DNA of 64,000 nucleotides from Mytilus californianus. Taxonomy: Eukaryota; Mollusca; Bivalvia; Mytilida; Mytilidae. Below the pieces are notes generated by a model that was given only the letters and a program-made list of their open reading frames with translations, was not told the origin of the DNA and ran no database searches. Position 1 is the stretch's first letter. Every line of letters starts with the position of its first letter. This document shows, in pieces, positions 24,382 to 36,738 of the stretch. The stretch is from positions 68,841,558 to 68,905,557 of the forward strand of contig NW_026262668.1 in the NCBI RefSeq assembly GCF_021869535.1. Direction: 5' to 3'. Both the position numbers and the translations under genes were made by a program.

Positions 24382-26500
24382 TGATTTTATATATAAACAG
24401 CAGTGATTTTTATATTCCGTTTTTCATGGTGATTTTGTATGGTTTGGTATAAACCACACATTGTTAAACCTTGTTGTTACGTTAATATATTGGTTCATAT
24501 GCATAGTCAGTGTATTGTTCTGTTATTTAATGGAAGTAAAATTATCAATTTATTTGTTTATTTCAGTGCATACAGTTGCTTTTTTTTTTTTACATCTTAG
24601 ACACATTAAAAAAACAGAATCCAGTGTCCCTGGTTTCTCTATTTTATTCATTGATGTTTTTCCTAGCATTGTAAGTTTTAAGCATTAAGGCTGGTAATTT
24701 TGCAACTGATAGTGCTATAGTGGACAATTTGTAATTTGTTTTTCAGTAGATATATTTTTTTTAATGAAAAGAAACCATAAAACTATGTCAGCAGTTATTA
24801 CATTGTAATTACAAGAAAAAATGTCTTTGGAAGTTTGTGAAAAATGAATTGAATGTGTTATGGAAAAGAGTTGAATCCCAACCTTTAAAATTGTGGTATC
24901 ATAATCTTGTTTATTATAGAAGAGTTTGGTAACAGATTGATTTCTTTTTGCTTTTAATATTTGTTAACAAAAATTGATAACTCACAAATAACATTACTTT
25001 CAAATCATATTAAGAAGTTAATTTATTAGTTTAAGATAAGAATTAGGCTATTTTTTTAAATAGTGCTGAATGCCATGTTTATTTGTACACCATCTCTTAA
25101 ATATTCTTAATTTTGAAGATAAACATAATTTCCAAGGATCATGCATACTATTATTAGCTATCACTTAATACCATCTTATCTATACATGATATATATTTAG
25201 TTGGAGGTTAAGCAACAAAACAATCAAGCTTTAAGTTTTAATAGAATTGCTAGGAATTTTTGCTCATTCTTTAATTTTATAAGTAATTCAGTGAATTTGA
25301 TTTGAAAAGTGTTACTTATTAGGAAAAATTGTTTTTTTATTTGAATATTTGCTGACATAATTTGTAGGTTTGACTGTTTAAAATAGTTTTCAGTGGAAAC
25401 ATAAGCGGAACAACAAGTTAATGACTGTTTGTATCAATCAAATAATATTGGCAAATATTATTTACCAAATGTTGTCACAATGATTTTTGTCTACTTTGAC
25501 AATAAAGTTATTTTGATTTTTTCCAGAACCAACTGCCCAAAATGTACTGATAGCAGCTATTGTGGTATTGGTGGCTTTTAACTTTTGCCATTCAATCTCA
25601 ATATACATCTAATAGAATGTTTGTTTTCTGCATCAGAAAAATTGAAAGTAAGAGTTACTGCCCCTTGAATGTAAATTTACACAGAAATTCTCTTTTTTTT
25701 TTGTAGTTGAGTAGATTTATTGTCAAAAAGTTTTATGCAACTAGTTAGCAACTTCAAAGTAATTATTCTTAATATATATAATTAATAGTAATAATGTATG
25801 ACAAGAAGAAAAGATCTTGATGAGATATACTGTATTTGACATGGTGTAGTAAAAGTTTAATCCTGTGGTAGGACAATTGAATCAGTGGAGAAAACTAGTT
25901 TTCCTTGTTCTTAATGAAACCGTCATGGTTATCATCAACACTGAATTTCTTGATGGTGTGTATATTTGACTGACAGAAATTCTAACAGTACTTACAGATA
26001 ATACATATGTCAGTTGTTACATCAAAGAGGATTGACATAATAGAGAATTCCATGTGTAATAGAGAAAGCTTTTTCCTTTCTTTGCATCACATGATAAATA
26101 GTTTAGAATTTGGGTTGAATGTGGAACTAAACAATGATTTTTTAGCTCTATTCTGAAGCTAATTTATATGGTATTCTGAAGAATGTTAGATTTACACAAA
26201 ATTTGGTTCATTTATAATTTTGCTTTCTGCATGTGCACTGCAGATAAATCAGCTATGTGTGACAGAAAAGGGATATTGTTATGTATGCACTCCGTTGTAC
26301 ACAGGATGGTTATAATTATTTATACACAATTTATATCAATTTTTCTGATTTGTTGATTGTGAAATTATGTTATTGTCATCATTAAATTATCTTATTTCTA
26401 CAAGAAAATAAGCTGTTTTATTGTTATTGCTAATACTTTTTTCCTTTGCTAGTATTTTAGACTGGAGGATTTAGATCTTGACATTTTGTATAGATACCCG
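24382..26500 (+). other. ALIX 3'UTR and following intergenic DNA; poly(A) signal candidate at 25,501
   Basis: AT-rich, no convincing ORF. A canonical AATAAA stands at 25,501-25,506, followed within 20 bases by a T-rich stretch, giving a 3'UTR of about 1.1 kb. No other structured feature is seen until the 26.6-kb repeat. Confidence 0.5.
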
Positions 26501-26629
26501 TTTAGCGATGAAGACGATGTTGCCCTTGAGATGTTTTGAATATTTGTGTTTAATAGCTGTCTCATAGATGTATACCTCACATCTCCTTTTATTAACTGGG
26601 TTATTGAAATCTGGTTATTGAATAGGGTT

Positions 26630-27250
26630 GTTTAGACAGGCAACATAGTTGTGTCCATGCAATAGCTTATAATCCATTCAATCAATACTTTTCAAATTTT
26701 AATATGTTGTTACTGAGGACAAATTGGAAGTCTAGTTTGATATTGACGATTTTCACTTTTGCTGTTCAGGAGTTATGGTCCTCAATTGATTAGAAAATGG
26801 CACTTTATGTCCATGCAATACCTAATGAAGCGTTCAACCATGGCTTTTCAAATTTTAGTATTTTGTAAATGATTACGAAAGGGAATTTATTTCAATCTAC
26901 CTGCACTCTTATAAAGTTCAACAATGGTAACTTTCACAATACAGAAATACCTGTCAATTTGACATCTCATTTCTTGTTCATACTTACAACAGAAGAGAAA
27001 GGTGTTAATTTCCAAGTCTAATGGCAATTATGTCAACTAGATGAAAATGTTTGAGATCTGGAAATAATTGTCTTTCAATTTTAACCTTATACCTATAAAG
27101 AAAGCCAACAGCAGAGAAGAAAACTTCTTTTAATAAAATCCAATGATCAGTAGGTCAACCAGAACAAAACTTATAATTTGCTTTCAATTGGAGAAGATTT
27201 ATGAATAAAGTTTACAAATCGATGCAAAATTATTGCCATTAATTAGTTCT
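26630..27250. repeat. Degenerate ~157-bp repeat array
   Basis: TGTCCATGCAATA recurs at 26,652 and 26,809 (157 bp) followed both times by a CATTCAA/GTTCAACCATGG and CTTTTCAAATTTTA block. CAGGAGTTATGGTCCTC at 26,767 fits the box shared by the pearl-like arrays. The rest to 27,250 decays. Confidence 0.55.
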
Positions 27251-27587
27251 TATTATATCTTGTCATTTTTTCACTCATCAAGGTCTCTGGACAATTTTAA
27301 GCTATTGCCTCATCACCACATATCCGACATCTTTCATTTATTTACAAGTATCTTGATACGGTAGTGTACTAGTACCATATGATAAAGATCTCTCGTTATC
27401 TGTTGTTTCATGATATGATGAATCCCAGTACAGACTACTTCAAGGTGACCTTAATGTTAATTTCAAATCAACAAAAAGTGGGGACTGAAAAGCTTCATTA
27501 AACTGGAAAAAGTATGGGTTTTGGCAGTGCTCAAGACACCGTTACCAACATGGTTTTAGGTAAATCAGCTAGTTAGTCCCCTACCGA

Positions 27588-27667
27588 CAAAGTCGAAGGG
27601 AACTTTAGGTTTGCACATCGTCCGTCCGTCTGTCTGTCTGTCCGTCCGTCCGTCCGTCCGTCCGTCC

Positions 27668-27742
<75 letters not shown>

Positions 27743-28372
27743 CGTCAGTCCGGCAAATCAGTTTTCCATACTTTTTTCTTAGTGCTTGAAGATATTGATT
27801 TGATATTTGTTTTATTGTTTAATCATGACAAGTTACAGATCAGATTCAATTTTTGTTCCTGTCTGACGATTTTTGTGCAGAGTTATGGTCCTTGAACTTA
27901 GAAAATTCACTCAAATAATCAGTTTTCTGCACTTTTTTTTGTCATGCTTGAAGATATTAATTTGATGTTTGGTATATAGTTTTATCATGACAAGTTACAG
28001 ATCAAGTTCGAATTTTTTTCCAGTCTAATGATTATGTGCAGAGTTATGGTCCTTGGACTTCGAAAATTCACTCAAATAATCAGTTTTCCTCACTTTTTTT
28101 CGTCATGCTTGAAGATAATGATTTGATGTTTGGTATATAGTTTTATCATGACAAGTTACAGATCAAATTCGAATTGTGTTCCGGTCTGATGATTTTGTGC
28201 AGAGTTATGGTCCTTGGACTTAGAAAATTCACTCAAATAATCAATTTTCATGCTTGAAGATATTGACTTGATATTTGTTATATAGTTTACACCATGACAA
28301 GTTATGGATCAAATTAGCATTTTGTTCCAGTACAATGAATTTTTAAGCGGTAGGGGACTATGTATTGCCAGG
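27588..28372 (+). mobile_element. Pearl/Helentron-like non-autonomous element with long (TCTG/TCCG)n tract
   Basis: Left end AGTCCCCTACCG; right end CGGTAGGGGACT (28,340-28,351), its exact inverted copy. Right after it GTATTGCC-A-GGCAATAC (28,353-28,369) is a perfect 8-bp hairpin. Inside: a tetranucleotide tract of TCCG and TCTG (27,618-27,750), then units with TGCTTGAAGAT at 27,783, 27,945, 28,106 and 28,251 and the box CAGAGTTATGGTCCTTG. No protein encoded. Confidence 0.88.
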
Positions 28373-28892
28373 CAATACTCGCAGAATGCTTGTTGAAATA
28401 AAGTTAAAACTGTATGTCAATACTGAAGATAGAGTCTTAGTATTCAAATACTTTCTCAACTATACAACACACAGGAGAAGAAAAGATGAGTTGGGCCTAC
28501 CTTGAACCAAGTACAGTGTAGCAGAATTATCCACCTCAAATTTTTAAATCACCTTGCAAGTTAAAACTTGTTGATCTGCTATTTCACATGACACACATTT
28601 TCCTACAGCAAACACAAATCCTGAAGAATTTTGTGATGTATGACACAAACAGTGGTTAGAATCAATTGTCACTGACTTATGAGTCTTGTCTACCAAGTAT
28701 TAATTGTTGTTTGCAAAAGGTGTCCCTCATGGTATTTTTGGGATATTGTCTCATTGATAATACCATATCTACTTGTCTTCAAATTTTCATGTTATTTCAA
28801 CTTAATTGACTACATGTCTGCATAATTTTTGGTGGTTGTGCATTTAAGTTTAATCCAGGACAGCTGCATTAATTTAAACGCCATATGTTTCC

Positions 28893-29532
28893 ACTTGCCC
28901 AATTTCATATTAGATTTACCAGGTATACAAAACTAGGTGCTTGGAAAATTTTACTTTTTCAAAAAGAACAACAAACATTTTTTGTGATGACAAGTTTAAT
29001 GAAATACTAAAAATATTTTCAGTTTGTAAATATTGTGATATTTATGAAAAGATTTCAAAATAGGAAACATTGAAGTGAAACAGGGTCTTATTTTCTTTTG
29101 AAGGTTCTTTTTTTTTTAATACTAAAAGTAACTTTGTCTTCTGGATGTTAAAAATATATTTTTAATATCTTTTATACCATGACAGCCTTCTTTTTTATCA
29201 TTAATCAAACCTTGAGAAAATATCTGTAATATGGTGAATCCTTACACTTATTTATCAGGCTTTATGAAGTTTGTATAGAATATGTTTAGATACATATAAA
29301 GTAACCACTTAACTTGCCCCTATTGCAAGTCTGTGAAAAAGTTTAACATGAAGACAGTATGTTTGACATACAGGATGGCATCAACCATAGATCTGATGCT
29401 ACATGATCATTGATGTTCAACTTCATTCAATTAAAATTGAAACTTGCCCAATTTCATATTAGATTTACCAGGTATACAAAACTAGGTGCTTGGAAAATTT
29501 TACTTTTTCAAAAAGAACAACAAACATTTTTT
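28893..29532. repeat. 91-bp direct repeats flanking a 453-bp segment that recurs at 32.6 kb
   Basis: Positions 28,893-28,983 and 29,442-29,532 are near-identical 91-bp direct repeats. Between them 28,984-29,436 is almost the same as 32,592-33,041, differing by a few bases and short indels (for example in a T-run). Confidence 0.9.
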
Positions 29533-30290
29533 CACACACCAAAAAGTGCACTCTTGCCATTTATGCAACTAAATTTTATCTGTATTTATTGCTGCAGTAG
29601 TCTGTATAGTGATGTTGACAGACTGATATGCTGTTGTGAAAAACAGATTTAACTAATGCCAGTACAAAATCCTATAGACATACAGTGCATTCCAAAATTC
29701 GATCATTGAAGTGGGTTACTGGAAATTTGAGTGACCACAAGATTCTATGGTTTCATAGTAAATAAGGTTATAATCTCATAATATATTTCTTTCATTATTG
29801 ACTTCATGATTTCTGCCTACCCACCCACCCACCCCTGTGGAACAAATGTATGTGTACTTATATGCTCTCTTAAATTCCAATATTATAGGAAGTCGATTGA
29901 TTTTGGCCTTTCCATTTCTGAACCCTCAAAAAATTCATTTATTTTTTTACTTGATCCAGTATGGGGGTCCAGATTTGCAAATATCATTTTGATGCAGGAA
30001 AATCCAGTTTGCTGTCAATCTAAAAGCCTTTTGTTTTATATTTTGAAGAAAAATCCTGTTTCCATGTATATTTAGCTCATCCATAATCTGAAGTACTACA
30101 TCCTTTTAGGAGTCTTAATTACCACTTAATGAGCCAGAGAAAACAAAAAATAAAATTGAATTTCAATATAAATAACATAAACATTATCAATCTTCTACAC
30201 CAGATCCAAACGTAGAAACATATTTAAACAAGCATTCTGTGAGTAATGTCCCACGCACTTGATTGATCATGATCAAATTATTTTATTTTT
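29533..30290. other. Intergenic, nothing recognised
   Basis: AT-rich. A CCCACCCACCCACCCC tract at 29,820 is the only odd composition. No supported gene. Confidence 0.5.
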
Positions 30291-30299
30291 AAAATCTCC

Positions 30300-31095
30300 C
30301 AAGATAAAAGGTTCTACAAGTATCACATACGTAACAATGACCATGAAAATGAGGTCATGGTCAGATGAAGTCTGCTGGACAGAATGAAACATATACACCT
30401 TATATCAAATGTAGTTCGTCCATTGCTATAATTTGTGTATGAGAAATAGACCAAACCACAAAAACATTTGACCAATGAACCAAAAATAAAGAGGTCAAAA
30501 TCGGATGAACCCTACCAGACGGAATGTGCACCTTACTATCATTCTATACAACAAATATAATATTATTCAAGATATGGACCTAACCAGGAAAACTAAACAT
30601 TGTCTAGTGAACTGACAGATGGACATGTACACCTACCAATTATTCCACACCAAACTTCGTTGACCTATTGCTTACAATATCTAAGAGACGGATTTGACTG
30701 AAAAACAGATCACTGATCCATGAAATGAGGTCAAGGTTAGGTGAACCCTGATTAATAGACCTGGTGACCTTGCAGGGGTTCCATATACCAAATTGTTATA
30801 GAACTCACAAGTGAGAAATTCACAATTAAATATAATCAGAAACATTGGCTAAACCAAGAAAATGAGGTCAAGGACAATGCACATGACAAACACACACAAA
30901 CCATTATGCATCTATATACAAGATATGAAGTATCCAAGTCTTTAACCTTAGAAAGAATAAAGCTTTCTACAAATTGTTTACACCATCGATGGACTAGCAT
31001 CTCCGTCATGGGTTTTTGTGTCATTAGATTGCAGACTCATTGACGTATACCCAACATCTCCTTGTATTCATAAGCTTATTGAACAATAAAAACCT
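30300..31095. repeat. Degenerate bivalve tandem-type repeat
   Basis: AATGAGGTCA-type phrases recur at 30,347, 30,723 and 30,860 and GAGGTCA at 30,491, each followed by AGATGAA/GATGAACCC/GTGAACCC and ACCTTA/ACACCT blocks with CCTATTGCT or CCATTGCT. Periodicity is irregular (about 118-140 bp). The right end (CATTGACGTATACCCAACATCTCC, 31,038) resembles tails at 26,565 and 31,378. Confidence 0.6.
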
Positions 31096-32591
31096 TGAGC
31101 CACCGGCTTCTCACAATTTTTACATTTCAATCATTTAGCCACGAGATATATTAATCCTGCTATTCCATAAATCAATCCAGTCTAGAGCAAAGTATAAGGA
31201 ACATAATACCTGTATTTACTGATTCTGAAGCAGTATTTTGGCAGAATTTCACTAGTCTCCCATTATGGCATATATTTTATCACAATTTTTCTAGACTTGT
31301 GGCGATAAGAGCATGACATACTGTTTGACGACTGTTCAAGGATGTCTTTTGGGTATTTTCGTTGTTGGATTACTCTCATTGACATATACCCCACATTTCC
31401 TTTTATTTATATTTTAAATGAATGAAATTGTCCTTATACATTTTTTTGCCATAGAACTTCTATCAAGGATTAAAAGTTGTGCATCCACTATGCTACCAAC
31501 ATCTTTTCTCCAGATAATTTGGTTTACTAAAAATGACATGCATTGTTTCACATTTCTGATGTTGAGCCTTTTATAGCAGACTACAGGGTATGGGGTTTTC
31601 TAATTGTTGAAGGTGGTACAGTGACCTGTACATGTAATTGCTTTTATCTTTGTCATTTGAACTCTGGTGGATATAATAATCTCATTGGCAATCATATCAC
31701 ATCTCTTTATTGTTATATACTATTATTTCAATTAAGGTAAAAAATGGTTGTACATTAAAATAGTTTTTTTTGCTGGATATGGAAATGATATGAAACAAAC
31801 GCATTCCTTGTCCGTGTCCAATAGGATTCATAAAATAATAACACAGTATTCCTTGGTTATATTATAACTTTATAATAAAACTTTAACAGTGTAAATTGTA
31901 AACATTTTGCCATAACAAAAAAGACAAAACATCACAAAAAGGTTGTCATGATGACAGATGGAGGTGCAATGGGTATGTTTTTCTTTCTTATTTACTTCAT
32001 TTAACCATGACTTAAATAGCTGCCCAAAAAATGAAATGAACATGAAATAATTCAGCAATTATAAGTTTTAAAGAAATGTTCATACAAAACAATGACATTT
32101 AAATGTATTGTCCTTTTTTATTTAGATAACAAGTAAGTAAAAGACAGTACTTTTGCATAGATTTTGATTGGCATTTTCTCCCACATTGGGCCTCCATTGA
32201 AAACTATTTTTATTCATGTTTGTAGACATCAATTTCCATCCTGGTATTTTTGACATGTTTTTAGTATTATATGTTTAGAATTTGATTCTATAAGTAAAAG
32301 CTGAGCACACCAAAGGCAAGTTAACTTAGTTTGTAATTCATACATTTGTACTTTCTTTCTCTTTGAACTTCAAATTCATTATTAAATTTTCTCAAACCAT
32401 AAAAGCTATAAAATGGTTTAAAATACATGTATACTGATATTGAATTTATAACTGTCAATATCAAGGCAGCTGCAACCTACAGTGTATATCTAAATCTCCC
32501 TTACACTGGTGGTGTAATTGGCATTTTTATAAATACAATTTCATGTGTTATGTTAAATAACATGTGAAATTACTAAAATTTTGAATCAAAA
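31096..32591. other. Intergenic, mostly unstructured
   Basis: 31,320-31,410 (CATTGACATATACCCCACAT) and 31,665-31,720 (CTCATTGGCAATCATATCACATCTC) are short tails of interspersed repeats seen elsewhere in the window. The rest is AT-rich with no supported gene. Confidence 0.45.
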
Positions 32592-33041
32592 GTGATGACA
32601 AGTTTAATGAAATACTAAAAATATTTTCAGTTTGTAAATATTGTGATATTTATGAAAAGATTTCAAAATAGGAAACATTGAAGTGAAACAGGGTCTTATT
32701 TTCTTTTGAAGGTTTTTTTTTTTTTAATACTAAAAGTAACTTTGTCTTCTGGATGTTAAAAATATTTGAATATCTTTTATACCATGACAGCCTTCTTTTT
32801 TATCATTAATCAAACCTTGAGAAAATATCTGTAATATGGTGAATCCTTACACTTATTTATCAGGCTTTATGAAGTTTGTATAGAATATGTTTAGATACAT
32901 ATAAAGTAACCACTTAACTTGCCCCTATTGCAAGTCTGTGAAAAAGTTTAACATGAAGACAGTATGTTTGACATACAGGATGGCATCAACCATAGATCTG
33001 ATGCTACATGATCATTGATGTTCAACTTCATTCAATTAAAA
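32592..33041. repeat. Second copy of the ~450-bp segment at 28,984-29,436
   Basis: Same orientation, near identity over its whole length; ends abruptly on both sides (starts GTGATGACAAG, ends CATTCAATTAAAA). The 91-bp flanks seen at the other copy are absent here. Confidence 0.9.
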
Positions 33042-34630
33042 AAGACATAACAAACAATGTAGTGCAACAAGTATGATATAGTATGTACATGTACAAAACG
33101 ACATAAACAGAAAATAAACAAACTAACTACAAAAATGTTTTGATTCCCTCTATTTAGATATTCAACTTTTATTAAAAAAAGTTCTCTAATTTTTGAACCA
33201 GGAATCCTATTTTAGTTCTAATCAAGAATTTGGTATGTTTATCTTTGTCTTTTAAATGTTTTCCTTTATCATGTTTATTTCTCATGTGTTTGTTTATTTT
33301 AAACAATATTTTAAGAGTTACATTTGTAATCATGACATGATATTAATTATCAACCAAACTTGCACAAAGGTTCTAGTACATGTATTTTACCTGGACATTA
33401 ATTAAAATGTGCCAAATAAAGAAGTTTAAATCAAACTTGACATTAAGAAAAAACGAAATGTATTTTGGGATTTTCTGATGAAAAAAAAACCTCAAGCACT
33501 GTACAAGAGACCGCTGTAATATTTTTCAATAAATTTCCTTTTATCACAATCTCTGTTACAAGTTACTTGAACGAAGCCAAAGAAAGTATGCATAATGTAA
33601 AATTATTGTTTTTTTTTGCTTTTGCACATGGACAATCTATCACTTTATCCAAAAATATTAACATTATTCCAAATTCCATATTGTAAATTGGCAGGGATAT
33701 TTTATTACGTGATGACACCAGCCAAAATGATAATTCTTCCACTAAAAAATCAAATAGTCATACATATATGTATATTATTTTAAAAAAAATAGCTATAAGA
33801 AACAAGGTCAAGATGTCAAGAAACTAATAAAAAAAAAATCGCATACAAATATGTTCATGGACATGATTGAAAAAGGAAAGACTAAATGGCAATGTATGAG
33901 TACACAAATATGTGCGAAAATATATAAAAATAAAATTTGTCAAAAGACAATAAATGCAACACCTAATAATTTTTCAAATTTAAATAACAATCTACATGCA
34001 CATGTTTTAAAAAAAATGGAATTCTAGGAATTATTCCAAGATACATGTATCGCAATGTAACTCAATTTAATTGTTGACTCAGTTTAATTTGTAATTGTAA
34101 GCCAAAAAATTGCATTTTAAAATTTTGCTGAGATTTTTTTTGTAAGCATTAAGTACACACTTATTTTTAACATTTGGGAAGATTATTTTTTACATTTGGG
34201 AAGAAAAATTTTTAATTCAAATATTAACAGAGTCAACAATTTCAAAATTGTAACTACATTGATGGCACTATTTGCTGGATCATTATTATTACCAACTTTC
34301 CCTTTTCAACATTTTAGTATATGTATATACATGTATAGTAATGCCCATATAATTTAAAATAATAAAATAATAAAACCCCCTTTGGACTAGATTTAGCCCT
34401 AAAGAAGCAATATTACATGTACAAATGTACACATCCATATGTATACACATCAAATAAACAATATTAAACTCAATAAAGCATCATACAATAACATGTTATA
34501 AGAGTAAAATCTTATCTGAGACAGACAGAGTGAACAGAATTTTCCAATAGTTACTAATTATCATTTTAAAAAATTGAACACCTAATTTGTTTCCATAAAT
34601 TTTAAAGTAACTAAAAATTTCTGAAGAAAT
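33042..34630. other. Intergenic, nothing recognised
   Basis: Very AT-rich, with homopolymer runs. Its right part may be the HEXIM 3' region. No supported gene on either strand. Confidence 0.5.
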
Positions 34631-34634
34631 TTTT

Positions 34635-34640
34635 TTTATT
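34635..34640 (-). promoter_or_regulatory. Candidate poly(A) signal for HEXIM
   Basis: TTTATT on the + strand, i.e. AATAAA on the minus strand, about 255 nt past the HEXIM stop codon. Other A-rich hexamers occur nearby, so the assignment is tentative. Confidence 0.35.
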
Positions 34641-34895
34641 AAAAATGTTTCAATCTTTTACCATTGGCATTGCATTTATAGAAAAAAAAGCTGATGAAAC
34701 AAATTTTAACATAGAAATATATCGGCAATATTTTCTAGTCATCTATGTCTGAACTTATCTATTTAAAATTCAAAGATAATCGTTAAAAATTTGATAAAAT
34801 ATACTCAAAAGAGGAAAATCTACAAATTTATACATAAAATTTATCAGCACCTCGAGAGTTCCTTCTTCTTAACTCACAAGTCAAAATCTTCAGTT

Positions 34896-35747
34896 TTAAT
34901 TAGATCCATGATCTGATAACTTTCCAATTTCTTTTTTTAACAGTTCATTTTCTTCCTTTAATCTTCGGTTTTCTTCTTGAAATTTTTTTACTTCATCAAA
35001 ATCCATAAACTCCTCTCCCCCAGAACTGAGCGAACCCGAACTTTCACCACTTTTGGAACGCATCTGACGCCTTCTGTACCTTTTTTCCAGTCGATCAAGT
35101 TTAGATTCAAGTTCAACATAATCTTTGATTAATTCATCTTTGCTCATATTTCTTAATCTTTCTGCTGCCATATTATCATATGTCTCAGTGAATTGATGTT
35201 CCTGATAAGAACTGTCGTTTTCAATTTCTTCATCTTCTGTAGAAGTAAATGATTCTTCGGAAGAATCAGTGCCCCCACCGGAACCTTCTCGTGACTCTCT
35301 AGAATTAATTCTATGACAGTGTCCTTCTAAATGCAAATCTGGATTAATTTCCTCATTTTTAATATGATCCTCCATTAAATATTGGGTAGTATTGTACGGT
35401 GCAACTGGATGTCCGTGTTTAAATGCATCCTCCCTTTTCTGATTTGCACGAACTGCTTCCTTTTCTTCCAAATCCCGTCTTTCACTCCAACTTAATTTGT
35501 CATAAGGTTTGTATTTCTTATGTTTCATACCACCCTTCGGACGCCTCCTTCGTTTCTTCTTTTTCTCGCATATGTCAATATTTTCAGAGTGGTTCCCGTC
35601 CACTGCCCCAACTCCATGGGGCGCCCCACAGGAGTTTCGATTTTCCTTTTCCCCCTCTGGGACTTCTCTTAGCGGATTTATTGTTTCCATTTTTTCGTCA
35701 CCCCGTGAAAAGTCCGCTTCCATCATCGCTGAGCCGTTGACATTCAT
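34896..35747 (-). CDS. HEXIM1: HEXIM family P-TEFb inhibitor, complete single exon, 283 aa
   Basis: HEXIM proteins bind 7SK RNA and inhibit the P-TEFb kinase (CDK9/cyclin T), holding back transcription elongation. Order from the first ATG (35,747): acidic/polar N-terminus; arginine-rich 7SK-binding segment with KKKKRRRRPK at 62-71 and KYKPYDKLSW at 78-87; the signature APYNTTQYLMEDH at 116-128, containing the PYNT motif (117-120) that blocks CDK9; Ser/Glu-rich acidic part (155-185); C-terminal cyclin-T-binding coiled coil (about 186-278) with NMSKDELIKDY. Human HEXIM1 is 359 aa, so this one is shorter at the N-terminus. Vertebrate HEXIM genes are also intronless; the symbol marks the family, not strict orthology. 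A downstream start at Met9 (35,723) has the better context (A at -3, G at +4). The open frame extends 15 codons upstream but only to a TTG. Confidence 0.96.
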   Translation of the reverse strand: MNVNGSAMMEADFSRGDEKMETINPLREVPEGEKENRNSCGAPHGVGAVDGNHSENIDICEKKKKRRRRPKGGMKHKKYKPYDKLSWSERRDLEEKEAVRANQKREDAFKHGHPVAPYNTTQYLMEDHIKNEEINPDLHLEGHCHRINSRESREGSGGGTDSSEESFTSTEDEEIENDSSYQEHQFTETYDNMAAERLRNMSKDELIKDYVELESKLDRLEKRYRRRQMRSKSGESSGSLSSGGEEFMDFDEVKKFQEENRRLKEENELLKKEIGKLSDHGSN

Positions 35748-35799
35748 AGACGTAGAGAATTTTATCAAAACTAATAATTTTAGAAAAGTCAAAGATCAT
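35698..35799 (-). other. Upstream ORF overlapping the HEXIM start
   Basis: A minus-strand ATG at 35,799 opens 33 codons in a different frame and stops (TGA) at 35,700-35,698, 50 bases inside the HEXIM coding region. If the transcript starts upstream of it, ribosomes using it would miss both early HEXIM ATGs. Seen in sequence; its use is inference. Confidence 0.4.
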
Positions 35800-35862
35800 A
35801 TTAGCGTGAAGTTCTTCGTCTGCTGTCTACGCGACAACTACCCGCTGATCAGCAACGTTGAT

Positions 35863-35869
35863 ATTTATA
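35863..35869 (-). promoter_or_regulatory. TATA-like box upstream of HEXIM
   Basis: Minus-strand TATAAAT, 116 bases upstream of the first HEXIM ATG, which would put the transcription start near 35,835-35,840 and give a 5'UTR of roughly 90 nt. Position is plausible; AT-rich surroundings make chance matches common. Confidence 0.4.
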
Positions 35870-35889
35870 TGAGTCAACAAAATATCCAT

Positions 35890-36738
35890 CCGATATAAAA
35901 TGTAAATCTTACAATCTAATTATCGAACGATTTCCCTATGAATACGTTTTATTTTGCAACAACATATATTCCTCGAGATTAATTGTCAATATAGGAACAA
36001 AGCTGCTACAATGATTACTTAAAATATCAATTAAAATCTGTATTCCAGAAAAAATCTGTAGTGTTTATTGTTGGAAGAAAGTAGTGCAAAAATATATACG
36101 CGAATGGATATCATTGAGGGGAGAACACTCTAACTCGTAAACAACTAATTTGCCGTTTTATGGAAGGGAGTGTCATTTTCTTATTTTTTTATCGGGAGTT
36201 ATCTTTGGGTCAGCTTAAAACCCTTTTAAAACATATTTTTTTTAACATAAATACAAATACTGTATTTGTGCAACCTCACAAAAAAAAGGTATATATGTCG
36301 GGATAATAATTAAGACAGGTCTATAGCACATACTTGTCTAATATAGCCAGACACGGTACATGACAATATATCATATTATTAAAATATTTCCGATCTTATT
36401 TAAAGGTTATAGAGAGAAGAAGTGTCTGGTAATTGGACAGAGAACAGACCAAGTTTCACTTCGTTTTAGAACATACTGAGATAACTAGAATAGTTCAGGA
36501 ATTTATAACGACTAACTTGACAATAAACTTACTATTTTGAGACACTGAGAGCGAGGGACCAGTGATTATTTATAAATACAGTAAAGTATAAACAAATATC
36601 GACTTAGTCTTCAGGATCATACATGAAGTTGACACAAGTTAACTAAATGAATCATCTGGGACTAACACACGAAATCATGTATTTACACTCCAACGAAACT
36701 AGTAGAAAGAAAGAAAGTTAGCGATATGTATATATATA
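35890..36738. other. Upstream flank of HEXIM
   Basis: AT-rich intergenic sequence; no gene or repeat recognised up to the inverted-repeat element at 36,739. Confidence 0.5.

Noticed and set aside
27611-27895. ORF with a long Cys-Leu-Ser-Val repeat
   Set aside because: A translation of the TCTG/TCCG microsatellite.
27611-28372. CRISPR-like regular array
   Set aside because: The repeats are contiguous tandem units in an animal genome, not short repeats separated by unique spacers.
29410-29652. 80-codon ORF within the duplicated segment
   Set aside because: It begins in the duplicated ~450-bp segment and runs through the 91-bp repeat; no domain, and the frame is not kept in the other copy.
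34896-35792. Longer 298-codon HEXIM frame starting at 35,792
   Set aside because: Its first codon is TTG, not ATG, and the 15 extra residues do not resemble HEXIM N-termini.
35423-35898. Plus-strand ORFs of 105 and 129 codons
   Set aside because: Antisense shadows of the HEXIM coding sequence and its 5' flank; no recognisable domain.
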